A stretch of DNA of 64,000 nucleotides from Muscardinus avellanarius (Eukaryota; Chordata; Mammalia; Rodentia; Gliridae). Positions 45,738 through 56,473 of this stretch are shown here, piece by piece (within the stretch, counting starts at the first letter, position 1; each line of letters begins with the position of its first letter). The notes under the pieces are model-generated. The model made no database searches, was not told where the DNA came from, and saw nothing but the letters and a program-made list of their open reading frames with translations. The stretch is from contig OY726558.1 in assembly GCA_963383645.1 (NCBI GenBank), forward strand, positions 180,483,634 through 180,547,633, written 5' to 3'. The translations under genes were made by a program, and so were the position numbers.

Positions 45738-46530
45738 AGGTTTATCTTGAGGGGGCTTTGGGGCATGGAGTGCATTTATGGGGAGAAAAAAGTGACACAG
45801 TGAGCAGGAAGGCTGTGTGCTGGGCCAGGTCTTTTTCATCCATTCATGTATCTCCTTTCTTATTCAGCTATAATATCCCAATGTAATTTGACCTTCAGAA
45901 GCTAGTTAACTTAAGGCAGGGCTTCTGTTGGGAAAATGGACTACAAAAGGAAGGAAGGGCAAGGTGTCAGGGTGGGGCAAAGGAAAATTCAAAGAAGTTC
46001 CTACTACATTAAGGCCATGATACCACAGAAGACAAGTAAACAGAAACAAATCCAGGAAAATAGTCTGGCATCTGTGCCCAGGCAGAAGTCCATCTTGCTA
46101 CACCATAATCCTTAGAAGAGTTATTTGTTCTATGTGAAACCAAAGACAGAAGAAGAAAATTTTGTGCCCCTACCTCATGTGTGTTGTCACTTATTCTGTA
46201 TTTAATATGAATGTCAAGTTATTTCTGTGAACGTAATAATAACAATTAGAGACATCGTTCTAAGAAAATACACTCATATATATTTAGACTGTTAGAAACT
46301 CTGACTTGATTCAAAACTTAGATCTCAAGCTCACATATTGCCAATTCCCAAACCTTAGAAACAAAAAGCACTTGTAGCATTGACATAAAAGTTTAGGTAT
46401 TCAAACAGAGCACTGTGTGTCCAAAGAAAAAATGTTCAAAACCCTTGGAATCTTGAAAAAATAACTCCTGAGGAACCCAGCCCCAGTCCTTCTGCCCAGT
46501 CCTTGCTTATTAGCTGAAAAGGCAACACAA
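45738..46530. other. Unassigned DNA, possibly U3 of an LTR
   Basis: Less AT-rich than its surroundings. No open frame of note. It may belong to the LTR-like sequence that follows, but I cannot set a 5' boundary. Confidence 0.4.
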
Positions 46531-46534
46531 CTTC

Positions 46535-46614
46535 CAGATAACCAAAGGATATCTAGCTACTACCTACTGTTCCTTTAAAAGTTTAAACCCAGATCAAGAT
46601 ACTATAGCATGAAT

Positions 46615-46658
<44 letters not shown>

Positions 46659-46745
46659 GCCAACACTCCCATTCTTGAGTATATACTACTTGGCCTCTGT
46701 AATAAATCTGATGTCTTACTACTCATGAATTATACACATAAATAA
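46535..46745 (+). mobile_element. LTR-like sequence with (CT)n, low confidence
   Basis: CCTTTAAAAGTTTAAACCC near 46571 could be a TATA region. It is followed by (CT)n, CTTGAGTATATACTACTTGG and AATAAA at 46702, then pyrimidine-rich U5-like sequence. GACTTGGTCAAGAACCTGGA at 47247, beyond the inserted L1, may be its continuation. No ends identified. Confidence 0.3.
46619..46655. repeat. (CT)n microsatellite
   Basis: About 18 CT units. Confidence 0.95.
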
Positions 46746-46751
46746 GATCAC

Positions 46752-47241
46752 CTTAAGTTATTTATTTTTTTATTTTTTTTATTTTTTTATTTTTATTAAT
46801 TTATTTTTTAAATTGGTGCATTGTAGTCATATATCAATCACATTGGAGTACAAGACTTGAGAGGATATACAAGCACACATCATCCAATTAGCCCTCCTCC
46901 AGCCCCCGTCCCATTCCCTCCCCCTCCCTCCATCCCACACTTCTTTGGTGATTTACTTTGATACATTTGTTTATGTACTTCCTGCGTTTTAAAGAGGCTC
47001 CGTCCTCCAGTATTACATACCCTCTGATTGGTCACATTAGTTGCTTCACTATAGGGCCCTTTCTATAGCTCAACCTCTTCCTGTTGCCCTTTTCCTCCTA
47101 GTTATTGCTGATTAAGAGAAGCGTCTGATTTTTAGCCAGGCCACTACTGGGACCATCAAGAGTGGGATCGGTACTTGCAACGCAGCATGCACAGAGAAAT
47201 ATCGCAGAAAATATAAATCAGATGCTTCTCTTAAGTTATTT
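46752..47241 (-). mobile_element. Antisense L1 3'UTR insertion with target duplication
   Basis: CTTAAGTTATTT occurs at 46752-46763 and 47230-47241. Between them lies a poly-T/TTTA stretch (antisense A-tail, 46764-46810), the L1 3' terminus (AATTGGTGCATTGTAGTCAT) and 3'UTR to about 47133 (GAGAAGCGTCTGATTTTTAG). The last 95 bp appear to be an inverted piece, ending AAATCAGATGCTTCTCTTAA, the reverse complement of the 3'UTR motif at 47112-47133. This fits a small 5' inversion with a duplicated junction. It contains only 3'UTR and cannot encode anything. Confidence 0.82.
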
Positions 47242-48575
47242 TTTTTGACTTGGTCAAGAACCTGGAAGGTTCACTTAGAGACCTTCTCAGACACCTGATC
47301 AGAGGCAACTTCTGCCTGTCTATAATCTCTCTCTGTCTTTATCTCTCTCTCTCTCTTTTTAACAATCTATATATTTATCTATCATCTGTCACCTCTATCA
47401 CCAATCATATCAATCTTTAATAATTCATTTTAGATGTATCATCTGCCAATTTATTTATTTATCATAAATTATCCATTCATCAATCTATATATTTATCTAA
47501 TTATCAATAGAGAAAAGAGGAGTGATGTTTTCCAGGAATGTTAAGCATTGGCCGTGGCCCCGAGTTTCATTTGCTCATAATATAAATGCAGTTGGCTAAA
47601 AGTATTCAATATACTGAGATAATTCTATATATACTCTGAAATATCTTTCAGCTTTCTGCCAAGATGCACTTAAATTATCAGTTTGTATGTTTATGATGTG
47701 ATAAGCAATACAAAGTTTTTATTCATAATAAACTCAAGCTTTTCAAAAATCTCAAGCCTTATATTTATTTCCATAACTTTATTAAAGTTTATATCTTAAT
47801 CCTTTTTCTTATAATATTCTTGAACTTATAAATGTGCATTCTTCTTAGTTCCAGCAAAACTCATAGCTAGAAATAATATTTTTTCGGTGGTAATTTACTT
47901 CCGTGTTGAATAAGAACTGGTTTAAAAGTGTCATTTAATCTTTTTTAGAAGTAGAAAAAAGAATAATCTTTGATACCTTACTATAATTAAGATATGTCAC
48001 TTTAGTGACAGTAAATAAGATTTTTCTTGTGTTCAATGTACTTTCTAAACCTATCAGCCACCGCAGATGTGTTCAACTGACAGCACATGTCCAATACTTT
48101 CAGGAAAATTAATTTACTCAGATGAAAAAGGCCATAGACCTATACTGATGACTAAAGTATAAATAGAATTAATTTATTCCATATTGCAGTGGACAATCAG
48201 GTGATTATATCTGTAGGCATATTTTGCGTAGTAATAACATTTATGAATAAATATAAAATGATGCTACTGAGAAATGATGGCTGATGCTCTTTTCAAAAAA
48301 TATTTTTAATTTCAAGATCTATTTAGTAATCCAAACCTTCAAATTTATGTGATCAAAAGATTAAGAAAATTTAAATGAAGGCAAAATATTATTTCTTTAC
48401 TGACAAGAGATTTTAAATAGTCTTTGAAACAGTAGTTTTCATGAAAATGAGTAAATGAGGTAGCATTTGGGGAAGATAAATTTCCCTCTAGTCTGTCCTC
48501 AAAGCATGTTTGGTTGAACAAACAAAACTGAAGGCTACACAGGTAATTTTTTCTACCATTCCAATGATTAGGAAG
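47242..48575. other. Unassigned DNA with a degenerate ATCT patch
   Basis: 47330-47510 is rich in ATCT/TATC words (CTCTCTCT, TTTATCTATCATCT), a decayed microsatellite. The rest to 48575 is unique-looking and AT-rich, with an 89-codon antisense frame at 48345-48614 that has no recognisable domain. Confidence 0.5.
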
Positions 48576-49945
48576 ATTGGAGTCCAGGAAGATGGCGACC
48601 AGGGGAAGCAGCACATATCAGTCCTGCTGACACTTGATCTCTATTACTGTGAAAATAGCATCTTGACAAGAGAAAGAAACAAGCATACATTTAAACAGAG
48701 CACCAAGAATTGAAAGGGGATGGAAACAAAGATAGAAGGCAGAAGAGACAGCATAAAAGTACCCTGCCCACCTCCATTCCATCAGCTGTGGCTGCAGGGG
48801 CCTTGGCAGTGCCATCTTGCCTCACTGAACCACACTGTCAGCACGTGCCTCCAGAGACTCCCAGCCAAAAAAAAAAAAAAAAAAAAGCCAAGGGCTGAAA
48901 CAAAGTGGCTGCAACTCATTAAAGTTGTGAGCATCTGGCTTCTCCTCTCTGCTCCCTAACTATGACCTGTGGCAGTAGCAACCCAGCTCACTGCACTCAG
49001 TACCTGCACAGAGACACCAGGCCAGAGTCCCAATCATTGAAGGAGACCAAAAAGCAGAGCTAACTCATTACTATAGGTTGCAGAGCAAGTGAGAGTGCTT
49101 GGAACATGCTAGAAAGCCTAGTAGAGAATGCAAACCTTAAACAGCTAAAAGAATACACACAGACCCAGGAGAACTGCAGAGGCCAAGTCAGCTCGGTATG
49201 CATATATTTGTAGGGTTGTATTATTTTGTTATCATTTAAATTTGTTTTTTGTTATTTGTTTGTTTTGTGTGTTCTTGTTTATTTGCTCTATTTTCCACAC
49301 CTTTTACAAGCTTATTTATATCTATCCTTTTGTCCATCCATTTTCTTTTTTTTATCATCTTTGATTGTATTAAATCCACTTTATATCTCTATACTAAACA
49401 CTCTAAATTGGTAGTAGAATCCTACTACATATTCACTCATTCTAATCTCTACTATATATTACCTTATTAAACTCAAACTCTTATTCTATTCAATCCTATC
49501 TGCTACTTTACCGTATTCTTGCAGTTATGGTTTCAAAACCTTCCTTCTCACTCAACCTTCACCATCAGCACAATGTGCCCTTGTATATACCAGCTGACAC
49601 CTCCAGAGTGAGAGAAAGCTACCAAAAGTGACAAACATACAAACTTAAACTTGAAGTTACGAGAAGAAGGAACAGTAGAAAAGCAGTGAGCTCCCACAAC
49701 CCCACAATAACAGACCTGACAACACAGTAATGCAGAGATTGCTAGGACAAATTAGAAATTTAACAGTAAAAATGATACAGAATTTCCAAAAAGAATTTAG
49801 AGAGAGAACCTGAAAGAAATAAAAGAACAAATAAACACAAAATCCGATAACCTGAATAGGAATCAGAAAGGGGCTCTGAAGGAAGTGAAGGACAGAATCA
49901 TTGAAGTGAAGGCACAAATGTGCAGAAAGATTCTAGAAATAATTT
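48576..49945 (+). mobile_element. L1 5' end: 5'UTR and start of ORF1, 3' part missing
   Basis: AGTCCAGGAAGATGGCGACC at 48581-48600 looks like an L1 5' terminus; AAGATGGCG (48589-48597) matches the YY1-type site at L1 promoter starts. The 5'UTR is G+C-rich to about 49190 with an internal A20 at 48867-48886, then a T-rich section (49200-49500) that may be a separate insert or deletion scar. ORF1-like coiled-coil coding sequence follows at 49750-49940 (TCCAAAAAGAATTTAGAGAG, GGCTCTGAAGGAAGTGAAGG, CATTGAAGTGAAGGCACAAA) with stops. It ends abruptly at about 49945 with no ORF2 or tail. Frames of 62-79 codons within the 5'UTR are not genes. Confidence 0.65.
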
Positions 49946-50034
49946 TGTGATTGTATATATTGCAACTGTGAAGATCGATGAACTGAAAATTTTAGGACAT
50001 TAAATCGTAGTGACTATTGCCAAAATTATATACG

Positions 50035-50283
50035 ATGCTTACTTTTTATTTTATTTTTTGTGGTACTGGGGGTTGAACCTAGAGGCTTTTCTACCACTGG
50101 GATATACTTCCAGACCTATTTTATACCTATTTTGTATTTTATTTGGAAACTGGGTCTCACTGAGTTTCTGAGAGCCTCACTAAGTAGAAGAGGCTGGCTT
50201 CAAACCCATGTGATCCTCCTGTCTCAGCCTCCTAAGCCCTGGGATTACAAGTGTGTGCCACCACACCTGGCACAATGCTTACT
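50035..50283 (-). mobile_element. B1-dID SINE, antisense, with target duplication
   Basis: ATGCTTACT at 50035-50043 and 50275-50283. Inside: GTGGTACTGGGGGTTGAACC, GATATACTTCCAGACCTATT (partly duplicated: TTTTATACCTATTTTGTA), two B1 units, GTGATCCTCCTGTCTCAGCC, GTGCCACCACACCTGGC. The 93-codon frame through it is incidental. Confidence 0.92.
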
Positions 50284-51218
50284 CTTTAAAGCACACAGTA
50301 TTTTAATAATATATGTCAACTATTTATTTTTAAATATTTAATTGAAGGTAAATGACTGCTAAGTCCAAAGTGTAATATTGCTCTTTGAGATTTGGCAGAT
50401 TTGGGAAATGGGTCACAGAATGGCTTTATTTGAATACTTTAGCAGAAACATTCCGAAAAGTGCAGTGACATTCTGCGGCAGTAATTGGTATTATTGTTTA
50501 TTAACGTGCTAAGATGGTCACATCAGGATAAGTTTAATCACCATTAAGAAACACTGTGAAATTATTCATTTCATCTTGGATATGTAGGAACATAATTCTT
50601 TTTACTATCAGAGAGACATCACTCAATAAAGGTTAAAAATGTATTCAGATTAGGGCTTACATTTTAAGGCATTAAATCTGACTTAAAGAGAGTCAACTGA
50701 GACATCGACTTCAAAGACGTTTCAAGTCACTAATGGACACTCTGAACTTTTGTCTCAGACCTTCAAGTACATGAAGACATCAGTGTTACAGCTGTGCAAA
50801 GCATATATAATTATTTCCGTGTGAAAGCTATTAAAATTAAAAATTTGTGTTAAATCTATCAATGAATAAAAGTAAAGCAATATTTTTTCTGAATAATTAT
50901 TCTTGCAATTGAAATAATATAAGATTCCTAATTAACACATTTTTATTACTGAGGTGTGCTAGTTGAAAATATAGCCAGTTAAGTAATTTTTATTTAAGTG
51001 AATTAGTTTAAATGTTTCTAAATAAAGTTTGACTTGTTTAGTAATTTGCATTACTGAGATTCTCTAGCCTCCTGCTTAATTTTATTTTTTATTTGCATAT
51101 ATAGATTTTACATTTGTGCTGTATTGTTCTATGGACTAGCAAAAATACAGTGTCATTCATTCAATACCATAAAACTGCACAAATTTGTTCTACCTCCTTA
51201 AAATATACTGTTATTTTA
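50284..51218. other. Unique, repeat-free DNA
   Basis: About 0.9 kb with no repeat I recognise and balanced composition at 50340-50830, including several TAAT-type motifs (GTAATTGG near 50480). No coding frame. Could be ordinary unique DNA or a conserved noncoding element. Confidence 0.4.
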
Positions 51219-51324
51219 CTAGCCCAGCATACTTCACTCTTCTCACCTCTACCAAACTTAATTATTTTTTACTAGAAGTTGTTTTTTCTAAAAAAATTAT
51301 ACAAATGGATTTCATTTTATGTAG

Positions 51325-51520
51325 AGTTTTGTTTTGTTTTGTTTTGTTTTGTGGTTGCTAGGGATTGATCCTAGGGGTGGTCTACCTCCCAGCTAAAACC
51401 CCAATTCTATTTTTCTTAATTTGGAAATTGGGTCTCACTAACTTTCCGAGAGTCTTGCTAAGTTGCTTGAGGCTGGTTTCAAACCCACAGTCCTCCTGGT
51501 TTAGCCTCCCAGTACAGTTT
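51325..51520 (-). mobile_element. B1-dID SINE, antisense, head truncated
   Basis: (TTTTG)n tail at 51329-51352, GCTAGGGATTGATCCTAGGG, CTACCTCCCAGCTAAAACCC, TTTGGAAATTGGGTCTCAC, two B1 units, ending at CAGCCTCC-like TTTAGCCTCCCAGTACAG. Confidence 0.85.
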
Positions 51521-51799
51521 TTATTTTTTTTTCTTGTTTTTTTTTTTTTAACTCTTGTCACATCTCTTTAAAATTTTTTTTACACAGTGTATTTAGGATT
51601 CATTCCTATCTCTGTACTTTTTCTTCACTGACTCCTGTTTTAACATGTAAATACTAGTTTCTTAGCCATTTACCCTTGGAACTATATCCTGATGATTTGG
51701 GACAATTCTAAATAAAGCTGCTATAAATATTTATATTTCCTGTAGTTTGAAGTTTTAAAGTTAGTTGTATAAAATACCTTATCATAATTGCTGATACTC

Positions 51800-52010
51800 A
51801 AGATGGTTGTGGTAGAACCAGCTTGTAATCCCTGTACTCATGAGGCTGAGATAGGAGGACCACAAGTTTGAAGCCAGCCTTAGCAACTCAATGAGACCCT
51901 GTTTCTAAATAAGAAATAAAATCAGGCTGGGAGTATAACTTGGAAGTAGAATGACTCTGGGTTCAATCCAAAAATAATAACAATCATAATAATAATTATA
52001 AATAAAAATA
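51800..52010 (+). mobile_element. B1-dID SINE
   Basis: ATGGTTGTGGTAGAACCAGC head, AGGCTGAGATAGGAGGACC, AGCCTTAGCAACTCAATGAG (single unit), AGGCTGGGAGTATAACTTGG, CTCTGGGTTCAATCCA, then an AATAATAAC-type tail. Confidence 0.85.
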
Positions 52011-52011
52011 A

Positions 52012-52210
52012 TTGGAAAACGGAGACAGGAGAATCACAGGTTCCTGGCCAGCCTCAGCTATATAGTGATGTCCTCCACAACTTAGTAAGAACCTCCTTCA
52101 AAATAAGAAATAAAATATGAGGCTAGGGGTTGTAATATGGAGGTAGAATGTCCCTGAATTCAATCCCCAGTATCACAAAAAATAAAATAAAAATAAAAAT
52201 AAATAATAAA
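52012..52210 (+). mobile_element. B1-dID SINE, 5'-truncated
   Basis: Lacks the head and starts at AAACGGAGACAGGAGAATC. Two B1 units, GAGGCTAGGGGTTGTAATAT, GAATTCAATCCCCAGTATC, and an AAAAT-type tail. Inserted directly against the tail of the preceding copy. Confidence 0.85.
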
Positions 52211-52400
52211 TAAGAGTCTACAAGTTGTAACAATAAGGGTGAGTTCATTTAAATTGGATCTTTTTAGTAAGTATTTTAATTTTGCAGTTCACTAATGAGA
52301 AAAGATATTGAGCATCTTTTCATCTTTTCTTCTTTGGCATCTGTTTAGTCAAGTGTTTTAAAATTTTTGCTTTTAATTTTTGAGAATGTAATTTTTTACT

Positions 52401-52899
52401 TAAAATTATACCATTCTAAGTGCTATTTTTTTTTTTTTTGATTTTTTAATTTACAATACTTCTAGGATAATTTCAAACCAAGTCTCACAAAATACAGGAT
52501 GGCCAAAAACACGTTGCCTTTTAATTTTCCTGAAACAGATGTTTACTTTACTAAAATAACTGACACAGATATTTTTGTTGGAAAATGTTTTCCAAAATGA
52601 GCACTTTATTTTGACAACTGAACTGAGATTGTTACCAAATAAAGAACTTATTGATTGAAACATATGTTTGATTTGAAAAAATAAGCAAACCTACATTAAA
52701 AAATTGCTATAATATTGATTTCCTTAAATGGAATTATAGTTACATAAATTTTATATCTATGTGCTCAATAATGCTTATAATTTTTATTTTACAGATAAGG
52801 CTATAATTTTTAGAAAATACATTATATATTAAGTATAAACTATTTTAAGTATGAAATAAGAAAATATTATGTAGAGTCACCATGCTATATATTAAATCT
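52401..52899. other. Unassigned AT-rich DNA
   Basis: Poly-T at 52427-52439. A 70-codon antisense frame at 52451-52663 has no recognisable domain. Confidence 0.5.
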
Positions 52900-53060
52900 T
52901 TAGAATTTATTCATCCTGTATAACTGAACCTGTGTACCTTTTTGATCATTTTCTCTTAATTTCCTTCTCCTGCCATTCTTTGTCAACCATCAGTCTTTCT
53001 CTACTTTTATATACTGGGCTTTTGTGTATTCTACACATAACTGATTTCATGAGCCTTTTT
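52900..53060 (-). mobile_element. Antisense L1 3'UTR remnant
   Basis: TTGTCAACCATCAGTCTTTC, TTCTCTACTTTTATATACTG and TGTATTCTACACATAACTGA resemble the antisense L1 3'UTR segment (CTGGTAACCACTATTCTACTC...AGATTCCACATATAAGTGAG as recalled). Confidence 0.5.
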
Positions 53061-53517
53061 AATTTTCAATAAAGCTGGAAAAATAAAACAACACACAATA
53101 AAAAGTAAGGCACTTACGTTACTTTCAATAATTAACCTTTAAGCTACTTTAATTTGTCTGAACTAAGCCCTCTTCCTAAATTATTTGATCTTTGTGAATT
53201 TGAATTTGATTTGTCTTTCATGTTATTTATATATATTAGCACAGTAATAACAAAAATATTATATCAGTATTTGTCTGGAAGTTATATTTAATCAAGTACA
53301 CATCACATGAATGAACCATAATTTGCTATTTATATGTCATTTATTACTTTATGTTTTCACTAAATTCTAATATTTAGACATTATTGTTTGATGAATATGT
53401 GCATTGATAGTTCTTTTGCATAATTAATGCTCAACTTTTTTTTCATGGTATGTTTAAATAGTGCTACTTCCAAGAATAACACTCTATTTATTTAGTGAGT
53501 CTCTATAAAATGTAACA
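53061..53517. other. Unassigned AT-rich DNA
   Basis: Nothing recognised; may hide further decayed L1 3'UTR. Confidence 0.45.
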
Positions 53518-54060
53518 TCCTTGCCCATGTTTTGATTGTATTTTTTTCTCAGTGCTGAGTTTCTTGAGTTCTTTATATATCCTATATTAGTCCTCTATCG
53601 AAAAATTAGTTGGCAAATATCTTCTCCCCTTCTCCTCTTTTTCTTGGCTCTCGGTTGAGGTTCTTGATAGTTTCCTTTGCTGTACAGAAGCTTTTCAATT
53701 TAATGCAATCTCACATATTGATTTGGGTTTTATTTTCTTGTGCCTTTGGGGTCTTATTGAGAAATTTTTTATCTGTGACTATGTGTAGCAGTTTTGGACC
53801 TATGTCCTCTTCAAGGAGTCTCAAGGTCTCTGAAATAATTTCCAAGTCTTTGATCCATTTTGAATTGGCTCTTGTTCAGGATGAGAAACTGGGATTAATT
53901 TCCATTTTTCTGTATATGGTTAACCAGTTTTGCCAACAACATTTGTTGAACAGGCTACCTTTCTTCCAGTGTTTGTTTTTGGCCCCTTTGTCAAAAATTA
54001 ATTGACTCTAAGTGTGCAGATTTTTTTTCCTGAGTCTTCTATTCTGCTGCCTTGGTCTAT
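53518..54060 (-). mobile_element. Inverted 5' segment of another L1
   Basis: Antisense ORF2: TCCTATATTAGTCCTCTATC, GCTGTACAGAAGCTTTTCAA, TGCAATCTCACATATTGAT, TCCAAGTCTTTGATCCATTT, TTGCCAACAACATTTGTTGA and GAGTCTTCTATTCTGCTGCC. A 131-codon plus-strand frame at 53610-54005 is the wrong strand and not a gene. In L1 order this segment ends just before the sense segment that starts at 54061. Confidence 0.88.
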
Positions 54061-54455
54061 ACACTTCATAAATGAAGAAATTCAAATGTCCAATAAATGA
54101 ATGACAAAAATGCTCAACATCATTAGCAATTAGAGAGATTCAAATCAAAACTGCACTGAGATTTCGCCTAACCCAAACTAAAATGGCATTCAAAACAAAC
54201 AATAAATGCTGGCAAGGATGTGGAGAAGTGGGACCTCTAATACATTGTTGGTGGGATTGAAAATTATTGCAACCACTTTGAAAACAGTGTGGAAACTCTT
54301 CAGAAGAATGGGCAAACTTGTCATATGACCCAGTAATACCACTTCTGGGTATCTACCCAAAAGAACGGAAGTCAAACTACCAAACTAATGCATGCATATT
54401 TATGTTCATAGCTGCACAATTCACAATTGCCAAACTATGGAACCAGCCAAGATGG
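54061..54455 (+). mobile_element. Sense 3' segment of the same L1, 3'-truncated
   Basis: ACACTTCATAAATGAAGAAA, GCTCAACATCATTAGCAATT, TGGCAAGGATGTGGAGAAG, TGTCATATGACCCAGTAATA, CTTCTGGGTATCTACCCAAA, then stops at GGAACCAGCCAAGATGG with no 3'UTR or tail; a SINE fragment follows. Its sequence differs from the other L1 copies here (TCATATGACCCAGTAATACC), suggesting an older lineage. Confidence 0.85.
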
Positions 54456-54461
54456 TCATCA

Positions 54462-54570
54462 TACTAAATTACAGAGAGCCTTGATGAATTGCTGAGGCTG
54501 CCTTCCAACTTGTGATCCTTCCATTGCAGCCTTCTAAGTACCGTGATTACAGGCATGATCCACCATGTAA
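54462..54570 (-). mobile_element. SINE fragment, antisense
   Basis: AATTGCTGAGGCTGCCTTCC, TGTGATCCTTCCATTGCAGC and GTGATTACAGGCATGATCCA. Only the B1 half remains; it abuts the truncated L1. Confidence 0.78.
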
Positions 54571-54689
54571 AAGTAAGATGCATTTTTTTTAAAGTGGTGA
54601 TTAAATGTGCAGGAAGGGGAGTAAAATAATGTGACTATCCTAGGAAAGTGATAATATCCAACATAATTTCTAAAATTTAGTTGTTTCAA

Positions 54690-54947
54690 ATTATTTATTA
54701 TCTTACATTGTCATAGTTCAGAAATCCAGGCATGATGTGTCAGAGTTGATTCCTTGGCTTCCAGTGTGACAGCAATATAGTCAAGGTGTCAGCAGGTTAG
54801 ATTTCCTTTCTCTGAGTGGTAGGAGACAACCTGCTTTCAGGCTCCATCAGCTTGGTGGTGGAACTCAGCTTCTTATAGTTGTCGGACTTAGGGCCTTGTT
54901 TCCCATCTGAATATAGCCAAGATACCTCTAGTATCTCCCAGAATACA

Positions 54948-55027
<80 letters not shown>

Positions 55028-55275
55028 GGATTTTTTACATTTGAAATTATGTCACTTCTGGCAGTTTTGTGACATTTTTACTTCTGCATCTTTTCTGCCT
55101 CCTTCACGATATCTCTAACTCCAGCCAGAAAAAATTCTGTGTTGAGAACCCATTAAACTTATGTAATAATTCATTAGACCCACCTAAATGATTCAGGATA
55201 ATTTTATAATTGTCTAAAATTAATATAATCTCCAAAGTTCCTTTTTCATAAAACACAACTTGTTCAAAGGTCTGG
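54690..55275 (+). repeat. Ancient LTR-like mammalian repeat
   Basis: ATTGTCATAGTTCAGAAATC, CCAGGCATGATGTGTCAGAG, CAAGGTGTCAGCAGGTTAG, GGTGGTGGAACTCAGCTTCT, GACTTAGGGCCTTGTTTCCC, and after a microsatellite AGACCCACCTAAATGATTCA and ATCTCCAAAGTTCCTTTTTC. These match in order a widespread mammalian repeat I recall from annotated genomes, but I cannot name the family safely. Confidence 0.6.
54951..55026. repeat. (TC)n(TA)n compound microsatellite
   Basis: About 19 TC units followed by about 18 TA/TG units, inside the ancient repeat. The 79-codon frame through it is incidental. Confidence 0.95.
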
Positions 55276-56473
55276 AGATCATGGTATAAATATTTTTGCA
55301 TGACCTATGCAATAAGTACCAGATGCCAAAGATTTTGAATGTTTTTACCTAAAACTACCTTTTTATCAATTAGGGAAAACCTAATTTCATACTTCTTTAA
55401 GCCCTGTCTATACTTAAATTCAGTGAGTAGTTAAAAAAAACTGTACAAATTGCAACGCATATTTAACAACATTTGTAATTAAAGTGACTTAAAGATAAGT
55501 AATAATTGACTATAATCTACAAATATAAAAGAATACAGGCTGAAGGCATCCTGCAATTTGGTATCACTACAATAAAATCTATTAATATTTTTCTTAAAAA
55601 GCTGTTATAAGACAATAGGATAGGTATTGTCATTGTAACATATAGATTATCATACTGCTCTTGTCACTTTGCATGTTCAAAGTCACTCTGGTTTATTTGG
55701 CATTAATTATTGCCTAGTCATTTCAATGAGTGAGAATACACTGCTAGTTTTTCTACTAGTACAAAATGTATATGTAGTAAAAAGCATATGTGAGCCATAG
55801 GGAAGCACTATGGTAGTTTACTTTGGACCAAACCCATTGAAAGTTCACTCTATAGCTTAGTCATTGAGATGGTCCAATCATGCTCATGATAAAACACCAC
55901 AGAAACTCTGCCATCCATGGAGAGAACAATCTGATTGCAATCACGCTTTTGACCAAAGATTCTTAAAATTAAGTGTATTTGATATTGTCTGTAGCATGGT
56001 TATTTCCATTTCTTATTCTAAATTGCATCCCCTAGCTAAAGAAAGTCCTTCAAGAATCAAGAAAAGAATGGCATTATGATTTTAAAATTTATCTGAAACA
56101 CTCTTTCTCTGAGTTTAGTTCATGTAATTTTTTTATAGTTAACTCAAGTTCTTTCTATCATTGTGGCAGTTTGGCAGTAGACAATGTTCTTTTTCTAGGT
56201 ATAAATGTCTTGTCAATCTGAAAATAATCACTGTTAGGAAGAGGTGTGGATAATGCAGATAGCTTTCTGCTTCATTTTTTTGATGCACTGTTTGAAGATT
56301 TACAAAAAGCGTTTCTCCTAATATCAAGTAGATGAAACGATGCCTTATTGTGCTCAGGATTTTATATAGATTTGATGAACATTGCATTCATATGAGTTAG
56401 ATTACTATATGCGGGTTGGAATACATCTGACAAATTAGACAACCAAAAAAAAATAAAAGAAGAAATTTCATTT
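55276..56473. other. Unassigned DNA
   Basis: No recognisable gene or repeat. A 71-codon plus frame at 55864-56079 and an 82-codon minus frame at 56139-56387 have no recognised domain. Confidence 0.5.

Larger units (their letters stand above)
51220..52400 (-). mobile_element. Old antisense L1 pieces broken by three SINEs
   Basis: AATTCTAAATAAAGCTGCTA and TAAATATTTATATTTCC at 51705-51740 and AAAGATATTGAGCATCTTTT near 52302 are L1 3'UTR/ORF2 3' sequence read antisense, in the order expected for one element. SINEs at 51.33, 51.80 and 52.01 kb interrupt it. Confidence 0.6.

Noticed and set aside
48510..48959. Cluster of short frames in a G+C-richer region that might be an exon or CpG island
   Set aside because: The sequence is an L1 5'UTR; frames are short, overlapping and contain a poly-A run.
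53610..54005. 131-codon plus-strand open frame
   Set aside because: It is the antisense strand of L1 ORF2; the real coding sense is minus and is broken.
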